A DNA stretch of 64,000 nt from Anastatus disparis (Eukaryota; Arthropoda; Insecta; Hymenoptera; Eupelmidae): assembly GCA_017163975.1 (NCBI GenBank), contig JAFFSR010000218.1:6203501-6267500 (forward strand). The letters are read 5' to 3'. A program made the translations under genes and the position numbers. Each line of letters starts with the position of its first letter. Within the stretch, counting starts at the first letter, position 1. Of the stretch, positions 48,151-59,263 are shown piece after piece. The notes beneath the pieces were generated by a model. The model saw only the letters and a program-made list of their open reading frames with translations. It ran no database searches and was not told where the DNA came from.

Positions 48151-51100
48151 AAGAATATAAAACAGACTTTACTTTTTTTATCCTTTTACCCTATCAATGC
48201 TTATTAATTTAAACATATAATTCTTAGAAAAAATTTCAATTATATATTATAATTCAATTTTACTCAAAATTATAATTTAAAAAACATTTTATAAATTTTT
48301 CAATTATTTACAATAAATATGAAATTGTATTTATTATGTGCATTATATTTCATATTTATATTCAATAACTTAAGAAATGAAGTAATGATAAATTTAAAAA
48401 AATATATTTCATATAAGATAAGATGTATATAAAAAACCATATATTTTATAAAAATTTATATGAACTTTAAATGTTTCTTTTTTTTATGAAAAATGATTTA
48501 ATATTTGATATAGATTGAAAAACAATAACATGTCTAAAAACAGAAAAAAATGTGAAAAAGCGCGTCTTATAGCCTAATTTGATAAAAGATTATATGTCCG
48601 AGATACGAAAGTTTTAAAATAGATTAAATTAGTTCAATAACAACGTAAGTAATTTATTATGTAAATTACGAAAGGCCTCTGTCTTTAGATCATCGAGCAT
48701 CGGCTTCTACACGTCAATACAACGATAATATCGACAAACACATTGCTAAAACTTTCATCACGTATATACATCATCAAATAGATAAATTCAATAATTATTT
48801 GGTTTACTGAACTTTGGTTTACAGTTAATTGAAACATAGTATCGTATGATTACGTAATTTTTATAATTAGAATTCAAATATTTTTTATCTTATTTTTTTC
48901 TTTGAATGGATTATCTTCTGTAATCATTGATTTATTCTTTGAATTTCATTTTGGTAAATTCGTCTTCGCTTCATTTTTTTTTTCTAATCAAGAAATTCAT
49001 CATCTTTTAACAAAGGAAATTCCGAATTCTAAGTATCATCAAATGCTTAAGTAGATATTTTTATCTCTAATGAAGCGCATCAAGTTTTATTCGAATATGA
49101 TTCGTATATAATATCGATCCCCGTATACTCGCTCCTGCGGGGCAAAATTGGAAGGAAAGAAATTGACCCCCAGCCGAGATGATGACAAACATTTATCCTT
49201 ATGCAATTTGTGTTAAAGTAATTTGTAATCGTGGAAAAAATATGATATTGACTAAGTTCTTCGTTGCGAGCTTATTGCATTAATGTTTCAAAAATTTTGT
49301 AACGCTTTCCGTTGTTCTATTTTTTAAAATGATTTTCTTGATAAATATTTTTAAAAAATTATAATTACATAAATCTTTGAATTTTAATATTTTTAATTTT
49401 CATAAAAGTTTTTATTATTGATTTTTTAAGTTAAATTAAGTATTAAGTCAATTTTAGCATAAAATTTTTGACGTAATATTGTTATTGTAAAAATTCTTAT
49501 AATAAGTCAGTGTCAACGCAATCCGTCTATTATCAATAAAAGTATATCAAGCTTTATTAGTCTGGTACCAATACCGCTCGAAAAACAAAAATGAGGATAA
49601 ATTTCAGTAAATTAAATTCATAAACACGTAAAATACATGGTATTTTCGATTTAAAAATAAAGTTAACGTGTAAGCACTTAATCTATCGGTTGAAAAAAAA
49701 ACTGAATAATATTTACAAGTATTAATTTAAAAATAAACATTAATTAGACTCACCAATTCTTTCCTTGTCGATGGGAAAATAAGATCACACAGCTTCGATC
49801 ATTAAAACATTTATTGTTATTAGCGGCTATGCACTCAATTCGCAGAAATTGAAAAAAATATCGAACACGCGCGAATTTTCAAAGCGCATGCGCTTCTTCG
49901 TGTTGCACCGGTGACGTCTGTAAAGAGTTTCTCTCTCGCATCAAGGTTAGAATTTTCAATTTCTATGCAATGTTTTGACTCGATAATATAAATAAAAATT
50001 CAGATGATCTGTTACTTATTCAATTTGACTTCTCTTTTTATGTTTCAACGAGGAAAATTAAAATCACTATGATAAATTGCGTTTGCAATTGTGCATTTTT
50101 GCATTATCAAGCTAGAATTGTATAGAATATGCACATACAAATTGGTAATTTATTGAAAAAAAAACTTGTTCGATCACTTTTGTTTCGGTATACTAGCGCT
50201 ATCTTGAGGCTACTGTAGACAACACGTATAGCGTTGGAAAATTTAGAAAAATTGAAATTTTTATAAAAATCAAATTTATATGTAATAATCTTACATTTCT
50301 ATAATATATATGTATTGTTTTATTCTTATTTGATTAATATTCAAATTATGTCGAAATTTGTTTATTGATTCTTTTTTATCAATTGTGTGTATATTCGATA
50401 CATATAATTGATTTATAAAACATAAAATTACTAAAATATTGTAAGAAAAGAATGAGTATGAACAATTAATATCTAATTAATACATCATTGTATATTTAAA
50501 AAAAGAACTAAACGAAAAAGAGTATAATAAAGTAAGAAGAAAAATTTATTTTTATATTTTTATAGACTATTTTTTGAAGATATCATGGCAGTAAAAAGTT
50601 TAAGTAATAATTTAAAATAAAAATATGAGAATAAAAAAAGTATTTTTAGAATGATTAACTATAATATAAGCTTTGTAATGTCTGGATCAAATGATACAAA
50701 ATAAACACAAACTTTTTATGTTATAATTATAATTAAGTTTATTGTTGTAAAATCGACGATAAATGAACTAAATAAACATTTAGTTTATTTAATTAACATA
50801 TAAAATAAAGTATAAGAATTTTTAAAAATAAATAAATTTTATTTTTTTCCAATGTAAATTGATTAAAAGTCGATAAAATGAATAATCAATAAAATTATTC
50901 AATTAAAGCTAAATAAAAAGTTCACATAATTTAAAATTATGAGAAAACAAGTTTAAAACTTGACAATTAAAAATCTTCCAAATTTTAAAAAATATAAAAA
51001 TAATTCCAATGAAAAAAAAATCAATAAATATTTTTGATAAAAATTTGACAATAATTACATAATTAAAATTCAGCTTAGAATTCTCAAAACTAAGCAAATT

Positions 51101-51225
51101 CTTATATACAAAAAATATTCCGGACTTTGAAGTTATAATAATCTCACAGATTTCCAGTTATAAAATGTACAATTACTATTTTACAGTAATCAGTTTCTTT
51201 TTCTTTATATCTTCTCCACTGTAGT
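48151..51225. other. Intergenic AT-rich DNA between ITP and Spt5
   Basis: No coding region seen. The texture lacks the long A runs of the preceding block. A slightly GC-richer patch at 49110-49190 and another at 49865-49945 (containing GCGCATGCGC) interrupt it. Reading leftward from the Spt5 stop, AATAAA on the minus strand at 50838-50843 is one possible Spt5 poly(A) signal. Confidence 0.5.
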
Positions 51226-54200
51226 TCAAGGCGATCTCATTTTGCATAAGAATCGCAACTGTAACATTTTTACTTCACCAGCATTAGACTTGAATACACC
51301 TTCTTGATTGTCAATAGACAAAAGAGTACCAACAGATTCTCGATCTTCTCCGATGATTACTTTAACTCTGTCATTTTGCGATGGAACGACAGGCTCTAAT
51401 TGATCGCATAAAATATTAACCGTTCGGTCTTCTCGTGGTAAAAATACTGTACACATTCCGCCCTAAAAGTATAATATAACGTGAATATTTTAAATAAAAA
51501 TATTTTTATGATTTTATTTTTTGCAATCTAATTTTAATAAAATATATTGTTAAATAATAACTTACAGTGACTGTTGTAATGTAACCTTGTTGTCCAGCAA
51601 GATCAACATCTTGATTAGAATCTCTAATTCTAACTTCAATATCTGTTGTATGCCACTCGGAACCAAACACACTAGAACTATGTCCAGTATCTATGCTAGA
51701 ACCTGGTGTCTGTGGATTATATGGGCTACCAGCAGCACCAGGTGTCATTGGACTGTATCCCATAGGTGATGGCGAAGCAAATGCTCCATGTGGACTAGTT
51801 GTGTAGCCTGTACCAGCTGGTGATGGTGTACTTCCATATGCTGCAGGACTAGGACTTGCTGTAGCACTAGCCACAGGACTAGGACTAGGTTGATAGGGTC
51901 CAAAACTTTGTTCTGAACCATACATAGTGCCTGGAGTTTGAGGAGTGAAAGGACCACCTGATGGGTAACCTGGTGCATAACCTGGTGAACCGCCATCTTC
52001 AATGTTATAACCATCGAAATCGCTAGTACGAGCTGGTGTGTTAGTAACTGTTGGATCCCAAGCACCAGATTGACCAGGTGTACGAGAACCAGCGTCATGT
52101 GATGGTGTCATCGAACCGTAATGAGGCGTACGCGAACCAGCTAAAATAAAAAAGGATGCATTTAATTACTTTATTGTCAAAAAACTCTATATTAAACAAA
52201 ATAATAGAAAAGCTCTATACTTACTTTCATACATGGGTGTCTGTGAACCGTGCATGGGTGTCTTGTTACCGGAGTACATTGGAGTCTGACTGCCGGCTCC
52301 ATAAGCTGGAGTTCTACTGTAACTACTGAATCCACCATCCTTGGTCGGAACTCCGACATTTGCAATATGTGACCTATCCACTGAAATCGTTTGACAGGTC
52401 GAGTGCAGCTCAACTCTAGCAGTTGTTTCTGTTGCATCCTTAACGATACCAACGTTGCCTTTATACGGTCCACCCGTAATTTTAATTGTTGTACCTATTA
52501 ATTCACGATCACGTCTGGCTCCTCCTCTACCACGGCCACGACCTCCACCACCACCGCGACCTCCACCGCCACCGGGATGCATTGGCGAGGCGATACGCGG
52601 TGACATGAAGCCACTAATCATGGGTGTCATTGCAGTGACGTTCGCTTTATTTCCTCCAGCAAGCTGTAAATGACGCGTTTTACAAACGAAAATACCACCA
52701 TTGTCAATAAACATACGTGAGTGAAGGAAGGCAAAACTACGATATAAGTGCTTGATTTCTCCACCGCGTCCAGAGTGAGGACCATCGACTACTTTAACGA
52801 TATCCTTCTTTTGAATTGTATTCTGTTGTGAATCTAAAGCAACTGTATTTCTATTTTCTCTTCTCTTTGTTAAACCTTGTGGTCTTGCTTCAACGACTTT
52901 TCCGTGCATGGAAAGAACATGAAAACTCTCACGCTCAAGACGTACAATGACACCAACAGTTTGTGGATCGAGTTGTACTAGATCACCCCACTGGAATTGA
53001 CCAAAACTATCAACACCTGTTGCCATGTCAGAACATAGCTGCAAATCACGTGGAAGTACTTCGAGCTCGTGCATGGATAAATCAGAAAAAAGAACTACTC
53101 TATTTTGTTCGACTCGCACAATAAGACCTGTATCACCTTCATATCTACCTGCAACTACCTGTAAAAATTATTCAAATTTAATAACATGTTCATAGAAAAT
53201 ATAAAAATAATTTACTTCAAAACAGCCATATTTTTTTTTAATTTTTACCTTAACATGATCACCCATAGTAAAGTACTTCCTTAATTCACTAGCTTGGAAT
53301 TCAAGAGCTTCCTTGAGTTCTTCATGCTTTGGCATCACCATAATCATGTTGCCATCAATAGACACGATTTTACCTTGTAGATTCATCAATTCACCTTCGC
53401 AAACCTCTACATTGTCACCACTACTAAATGTGTGAGATACAGCTTGGTCTTCTTTGCCTGCCGATACACCCGTCACCGGTGCACCACTTAATTCGAGATC
53501 TACTCCTTCTGGAGCTTCTTCGAATTTTTCCAATTCAGAGAGAGTTGGTTTAATACCTTCAGCTATTATAGCGCTTGTAGTAAAGTTTTTGTAAAGAAAT
53601 CCTTTACGACTGTATCTGTTTCCTTCAAAGATCAAAAAGTCACCATCACTAGTAACTTCTCCGCCAATAGCCCTAATAGCCTCGGGATCGAAAGGTTTTG
53701 CAGGTGGCCTCCTTTTCTTTTTTCTCTTTAAAGCTTCAGATTCACTTTGTGCAGTTCTTAACGCACCTCGAGGTCTTGTGTAATCGATTCTTGGTAATAA
53801 TTTCAAATGAACTTGATTTTGTGCTAGATCGACGTAATCTACTTGGGCAATGTCGTCTTTGTATATACCTCGCTTTAGTCTGACCCATTGTTTAGCCTTC
53901 AAACCAGTTTGTTCTTTGACAACGCGTAAAACATCTGTCATTTCTTTGATTGGTACCATCCGCTGCTTCCATATACCCATCCTCAAATTACCTACATTTT
54001 CAATAGCTGCTTTTACATGAGGCTGTTTATATGCTTCAACGTATATATAACCTTTCACTCCTTCTGGTGCTACCACTGATTTAATTTGTAATGGTTCACC
54101 AGAAAATTGGTACGTAAGGAATTTTCTCATGAGCAATAAAACAGTGGACTTTTCTTCTCCAATACGACATTTTACCATCCATAAATTTGGATCTTTTACA

Positions 54201-55061
54201 CCAGGAAGTAAAGTTTGCTGTGTGATTTCATCACTCATTTCTTCACCTCCATCACCAAAACGATGAGCAGCAGCTGATTCATTAGCATATTTATTCCTGA
54301 GATACTCCTCAATTTCATCTTCCTTTTGTGAACTAAAAATAAATATTCAAAGTTTAATTGATTGTATTACTTTTTTTTTACCTTTTATCTAATAAGAATA
54401 CTTACTCCCATAAATTTGTTCCTCTTCTCCTTCCTTCAATTTCTCTAGCAGTAAGACCAATTTCATCAACTTCATTTCCAACAATACCAATTTCTTGAGC
54501 TCCTTCTTCCCATTCTTCATCATCTTCAACTTCATCATCGACTTCAGCTTCTTGAATAATAAAATCGTAAACTTGTCCCTTCTTCTTTTTCTTTTTTCTC
54601 GGTCTGCCATCGTCTTCCTCATCTTCTTCTTCTTCTTCATCATATTCATCTAAATCCTCGCCTTCAGGTTCTTCCTCTGGCTCGGGTTCTTCTTCAGAAT
54701 GTGCTTCTTCTGCTTCATCGTCTCTTGCAGATCCCGAACGAGAACCAGAACGAGATCGAGATCTGGATCTAGATCTTGACCGTGATCTAGATCTAGATCT
54801 TGATCGTGACCTTGAACCTGACCTATATCTCGAACGACTTCGTGAACGAGAAGTTACAGAACGGCTTCGACTCCTAGAAATACTTCGTGACCTAGATCTT
54901 GACCTTGATCTTGCTGTACTGCCAGCTGGACTTCCAACAGCGCTTCCAGCATCACTAATATTTCCAGATCTAACTGAGCGATTATCACTTTCACTACCTT
55001 CCCTTCTTCCCCCACGTTCACTTTCATTGTCTGAATAATTGCTAGCTTCAGAATCTGACAT
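51226..55061 (-). CDS. Spt5: Transcription elongation factor Spt5 (five coding exons)
   Basis: DSIF subunit; with Spt4 it binds RNA polymerase II, mediates promoter-proximal pausing and, after CDK9 phosphorylation, elongation. Exons on the minus strand: 55061-54406, 54332-53249, 53158-52225, 52140-51566 and 51462-51226. All junctions are GT-AG and in frame, giving 1161 residues. Order: serine-rich start and RS-dipeptide tract (~51-112), acidic region (~114-195), NGN domain (~267-360), KOW motifs (~368-403, 522-558, 573-615, 636-672, 697-748, 801-848), an RGG linker (~774-796), a C-terminal repeat region (~855-1060) with GSQTP/GSRTP units that are CDK9 targets and a second SP/TP-rich block, and a last KOW in exon 5. 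Motifs such as [10 protein letters not shown] and [19 protein letters not shown] match animal Spt5 closely. The ATG lies 14 nt after a probable 5' UTR acceptor (AG at 55076-55077); a donor at 55610-55615 likely ends the first, noncoding exon. The RS tract is unlike human Spt5. Confidence 0.96.
54726..54911 (-). repeat. Coding RS-dipeptide repeat in Spt5 exon 1
   Basis: Residues ~51-112 of Spt5 are mostly alternating Arg-Ser with single I, V, T, Y and G interruptions. At DNA level it is a degenerate hexamer-type repeat (AGATCT/CGATCT and CGTTCT-like words on the minus strand) with mixed Arg and Ser codons, which argues for an old, selected repeat over a fresh microsatellite expansion. The adjacent residues 114-155 are acidic, as in other Spt5 proteins. 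Confidence 0.85.
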
Positions 55062-56422
55062 TTTGTTTTATTTATCTAAAAACATTAAATAAAAATTTAA
55101 TTGTAATAAATGAGGAAAAATAAAATATCAAAATATATTAATAAAGAATCTATCTAATAAGCACAAACTTTTTATGCCAAATACATAAAGTGCGTAAACA
55201 TTCAAACAACACAATGTTCATTTCTCTTTTACATGTTATGAAATTGTGTTTAAAAATACTTAATAAATAGTACAAAATTACTTTCAAGGTTTACATTTCT
55301 ACTAATAAACAATAATTGTTTCAAAATTAAAATGTTTGAACTTCACAATAGAACTTAAAATAATTTTAATAAATCTCATGTAACTGTTTTTTCTATTTCA
55401 TCGGTTTATAAAATCAATAACTTGTAAATTAAAATAAAATTAATAAATAAAAAAACTTAACCTCAAAGTGTACCAAAATTTAAATTATTTAACACTCTGA
55501 GAGTAAATCTAATTAAGATAAATATACTATCATCAAGAAATCTTTTTTTAACAATATTGAAAGATTATCTGGACCTACTTAATAACAATAATAATAATAA
55601 TAAAATTTTACTTACGTGGACGAACGATCTGTTGATTATTGATTTGCAATTCAATTATTTCACATTAGATCAATTTTCAATTTTTTTAAAAATTTAAATA
55701 CAGTCAATTGTAAGGCACTATGGCCTCACAAATGATTAATTATTACTTTTATCATTCACTTTTGTTAAATAAATATGCCACACTGTAAGCCAGACTCCGC
55801 CGGGAAAAAAAATGGCAATCTAGTTTTCGCAGCTCATATGGCGCAGACAGTGTGGGACACGTAATATACACGAACGTAGAAAACACTTCACTAAACGGCA
55901 CTTTCACTATCCACGTATATTACGTTGTGAAGAAAGTCTCGCACTAAAACACCTCACACCACAACTCACAACACTTTTCTAACGTTCGCACCGGCTGAAA
56001 ATTCGAACTACAATACCTAAAAGTAACCTTCTAGCCCTTATATACCACTATCTCTACTAGATTTTATGAAAAACACCCCGATATAGATACTAGATACATT
56101 TAGTCATCTACAAACTAGAACTAGAGCCGCCGAATACAGACGCAGAGTTGTCTTCGCGATGCGCCAAAAATCATATGTTCAAACGTGCTCCAAAATTTGT
56201 TTCGGAGCATTGTTTACTTTTTATAATTAAATCATCAGTCACACTATAATATTTTTATTTTAAAAAGTTGCAGCAAATGATAGAAAACATTTAAAAAACT
56301 TTTTATGAATCAAAATAAAAATAAATTCCAAGCGTCTTTTAATATTTTGCAAAATATTAAAAGTGGTTACATACAAAATAAGTTTAATTTATTTTGCAAC
56401 ATTATATATTTAATTGAGAAGT
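55062..56422. promoter_or_regulatory. Spt5 5' UTR intron and divergent Spt5/WDR83 promoter region
   Basis: Left of about 55616 the sequence reads as a minus-strand 5' UTR intron of Spt5: donor GTAAGT on the minus strand at 55610-55615, acceptor at 55076-55077. The GC-richer segment 55790-56210 between the two genes is the likely shared promoter; transcription would leave it in both directions. A perfect 28-nt palindrome centred on TTGCAA lies at 56336-56363, about 60 nt before the WDR83 ATG. No TATA box is convincing. Transcription start sites were not identified. Confidence 0.55.
56336..56363. promoter_or_regulatory. Perfect 28-nt palindrome upstream of WDR83
   Basis: The inner 18 bases, AATATTTTGCAAAATATT, extend by five bases on each side (CTTTT and AAAAG) to a perfect dyad. 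It lies in the shared upstream region, 60 nt before the WDR83 start codon. It could be a dimer binding site (the TTGCAA core resembles a bZIP/C/EBP half-site arrangement) or a cruciform/hairpin in the 5' leader. Confidence 0.6.
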
Positions 56423-57322
56423 ATGGAAAAAGAATATAACCTTACAGCACGCATTTATTGTAATCAAGGTGCTATCAGATCAGTAAGATTTAGTGAAGAT
56501 GGATCTTATTGTATAACAAGTGGCTCTAATAAAAAAGTAAAATTATGGAATCCTTACAAGAGTATACTTTTGAAAACTTATGCCGGTCATGGAAATGAAG
56601 TGATGGATGCTTGTTCATCTTGTGATCAAAGTCAAATTGTATCTGGTAGTGTTGATAAATCAGTTATATTATGGGACGTTATTGCTGGAACTCCCGTTCG
56701 AAGGTTAAGATGTCATACAGGGATAGTAACGACAGTACGTTTCAATGAAATGTCTACAGTTGTAGTTTCAGGTTCACAAGATAATTCAGTTATGCTATGG
56801 GATGTACGCGCAAGAACAATGACTCCTATACAAGTGTTACCGGATGCCAAAGATTCTATATCATCTGTTAGAATTTCCGATCATGAAATTCTTACAGCAT
56901 CTTATGATACTAAATTCAGGAGATATGATATTCGTGAAGGTAGACTTGTTACTGATTGTATGGGTGAAGTGATCACATGTGCTAGTTTTACTAAAGATAA
57001 TCGTTGCATTTTGTCAAGTTGTGCTGATGGGACAATTAAATTAATTGATAAGGATACTGGAGAACTTTTGGGAGAATATGAAGGACTACATAAAAGTGAC
57101 TTTTGTTTGGAATCTAGCGTTAATCATGATGATAATTTAGTCCTATCTGGTGCTAGTGATGGACGTGTCTGGGTCTGGGAACTGATATCTCGAAAGATCG
57201 TAATGCACTTGTCTGATGAAAAATCGCATCTTCATCCTATTATTTCTTTAGGAGTCCATCCTAATAAAAATAGTTTCCTTGCAGCAAATGGTCCTGATAT
57301 TTTATTATGGGAAAAAGTGTAA
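56423..57322 (+). CDS. WDR83: WD40 protein WDR83 / MORG1 (MAPK organizer 1)
   Basis: A seven-bladed WD40 propeller of 299 residues in a single exon. In vertebrates the family scaffolds ERK pathway components, binds PHD3 and is found in spliceosomal C complexes; here the role is inferred by homology. WD repeats are visible through their ends (VKLWNP, VILWDV, VMLWDV, RRYDIR, IKLIDKD, VWVWELI, ILLWEKV). Diagnostic family words are NPYKSILLKTYAGHG, SSVRISDHEILTASYDTKFRRYDIR and DKDTGELLGEY, which align with human WDR83; the length is close to the human protein's. ATG 56423 is chosen; the frame upstream offers only a TTG. It diverges from Spt5 and converges on the BLOC1S3-like gene. Confidence 0.92.
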   Translation: MEKEYNLTARIYCNQGAIRSVRFSEDGSYCITSGSNKKVKLWNPYKSILLKTYAGHGNEVMDACSSCDQSQIVSGSVDKSVILWDVIAGTPVRRLRCHTGIVTTVRFNEMSTVVVSGSQDNSVMLWDVRARTMTPIQVLPDAKDSISSVRISDHEILTASYDTKFRRYDIREGRLVTDCMGEVITCASFTKDNRCILSSCADGTIKLIDKDTGELLGEYEGLHKSDFCLESSVNHDDNLVLSGASDGRVWVWELISRKIVMHLSDEKSHLHPIISLGVHPNKNSFLAANGPDILLWEKV

Positions 57323-57386
57323 CCTTTTTTAAAGAATTGATTGTTTCGAAACTATGAGAAACATTTGTATATTTTGTAAATTTTTA

Positions 57387-57397
57387 AATAAAATAAA
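57387..57397 (+). terminator. Overlapping AATAAA poly(A) signals of WDR83
   Basis: Two AATAAA hexamers overlap at 57387-57392 and 57392-57397, 65-75 nt after the WDR83 stop, followed by a T-rich downstream element. This is a well-placed cleavage and polyadenylation signal in the 387-nt gap between the convergent genes. Confidence 0.7.
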
Positions 57398-57640
57398 TTT
57401 GATATTTTTTTATGTACATTTATTGTGAAATTATATAAATTCTCTTATTTATAAGAATATAATCATAAGATATTAAATTACTCTTTTACAAAATTATATT
57501 TTAACAATAATAATCATGTTTATAACACAGCAAAAATTGGATTAAACCAGATAAAGGCCATGACTTACATATATTCTATATACATTTTCTAATCCATAAT
57601 ATAATATGTATAAAACAAAAGTATATTAACAGATTTATAA

Positions 57641-57646
57641 TTTATT
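57641..57646 (-). terminator. Poly(A) signal of the BLOC1S3-like gene
   Basis: TTTATT on the plus strand reads AATAAA on the minus strand, 64 nt after the stop codon at 57710. Together with the WDR83 signals it fits two convergent transcripts ending in the shared gap without necessarily overlapping. Confidence 0.5.
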
Positions 57647-57709
57647 ATATCTAATTTTATGCCATTGAATTGATCATTTTTCTAATACAAAAATAATCAA
57701 TTAAATGTT

Positions 57710-58216
57710 TTATAATTTTATATTTTCAAAATATTTTTCATCTATAATTCTCGTTAAAGTACTTAATGCATCTTCAAATTGTTTATGAGATGTTTGCATG
57801 GTGCTGACAGTTTCTTGCAAAACCAACTCACTTTTCAAAAGCTGTTTATTTGTTTCATTTAAAGTATCTAATGCATTTGAGACTGTTGTATCTACAAATT
57901 CCCTGATATCTCTATCAAGTGCCTTATTGCATTCTCTCAATTTTTTGTGGAGTAAACTATTGTACTTCACACAACTTTTTTCACTTTCTTTATGCCCTTT
58001 GACATCTGTATAAGCACACGTAGTTGGATCAAGAACGTAAGATGCACTGCTCACACTATTATTGTCATCATCGGATTCTCTTGCTTCTCCTTGGATCATA
58101 GTACCGCAAGAATTAGAGGCCAAAATTGAGTGGAAAGGAATTCCCGTTTTTATGCTTATAGATTCATCATCAGATTCCGGTGCTTCACCAGATATAATCA
58201 CAGCTTTAGTTTCCAT
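57710..58216 (-). CDS. BLOC1S3: BLOC-1 subunit 3 (BLOS3)-like protein
   Basis: 168 residues from ATG 58216. BLOC-1 is a cytosolic octamer-type complex needed for biogenesis of lysosome-related organelles such as pigment granules. Two N-terminal repeats, ISGEAPESDDES (residues ~8-19) and IQGEARESDDDN, correspond to the GEAxETDSE motifs near the N-terminus of BLOC1S3. The C-terminal half (~85-165) is a heptad-like helix (LHKKLRECNKALDRDIREFV, then TLNETNKQLLKSELVLQETV), suited to the coiled-coil assembly of BLOC-1. An acceptor (TTATTCTAG) lies just upstream at ~58233, so an in-frame extension beginning MHWFLIFF is intron; a noncoding 5' exon upstream is inferred. The assignment rests on the motif pair and architecture; other coiled-coil proteins are possible. 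Confidence 0.72.
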   Translation of the reverse strand: METKAVIISGEAPESDDESISIKTGIPFHSILASNSCGTMIQGEARESDDDNNSVSSASYVLDPTTCAYTDVKGHKESEKSCVKYNSLLHKKLRECNKALDRDIREFVDTTVSNALDTLNETNKQLLKSELVLQETVSTMQTSHKQFEDALSTLTRIIDEKYFENIKL

Positions 58217-59263
58217 TATTACAAAATTTTGTACTCCTAGAATAACAAAATTTATATTGATAAAAAATATTAAAAACCAATGCAATAAATTTAATAATAA
58301 TAAATAAAATAATTATTATACTGACCCTTTTTTATTAATGTTTAGTCCTTTTAATTATCCTTAATTTTGATTGTTATGCTACATGCATTGCAAACATAAG
58401 CATTATTTTGTAATTTAAATATTGTTAACATAAAAAACAAAACAATAGTTCATTGTTTACATGGGATAGGCGAGATAGTAAAACATAATTCCACTTATAA
58501 AGTTTAATGTTTGTTTTTTTTTAAATGAACGAATGAATCGAAACTACGTGGTTAACAATGAAAATATTGTAAGATCAAGTTAGGTATTGTTTAGTAGTTG
58601 ACAGTGTCATTATTTAATGACGGTCATAATTTCCATACCGATAATTTAAAAATTCTTTAAAGATATTTTTAAAAATTCAATATCTCGCACATTTGATTAA
58701 TTATCAATATTTCATATATGTATAAAAAAATTTTCAAACTGCGTTAATTTAATATTAATCTAAAAATATAGATAAGATAACTGTAATAAGCAACCTTGAC
58801 ATGTTTCATAGCCATCTTAATTTGACACAGATGATTATTCAGATAATGCGGAACTGTTTTTCATCTTTATCTAAGCTATGAATCTTTTATAAATCTGTCT
58901 TTTTCTAACATCTTGCTAGTTTGTTGCAATACCGTTCCATCCTCCAGGCTAAATTTCTAACCTCAAACTTCTAACATATAGCACATAATTCAGTCATTCT
59001 CAACGTCAGCTTACTTGGAAAAAAAATTTATGCATGTGGCATGTATATATAAATAAACGACGCTTCAACACAGATGTAATTCGCGTGCTATACCTCATCA
59101 GAGTTTTTCCTTCTTTTATCGACGCAGTCATGCGTCGGCAGCATGTACAGTATTATCGTCTCCTGGAGTCAAATGAATAAAACACCACCTACACGATCAA
59201 CTCAACGGGAGGAATAAATAATAATAATTTCGAAATAATAAAACTATACATTGGCAAAAAAGA
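58217..59263. promoter_or_regulatory. Divergent upstream region of BLOC1S3-like and PREB genes
   Basis: No coding region. On the right, a TATA-like run (TATATATAAATA, 59044-59055) lies ~215 nt before the PREB ATG and could set its start site. On the left, the BLOC1S3-like gene must have a noncoding first exon somewhere left of about 58900. The segment 58590-58900 is plain AT-rich DNA. Confidence 0.4.
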
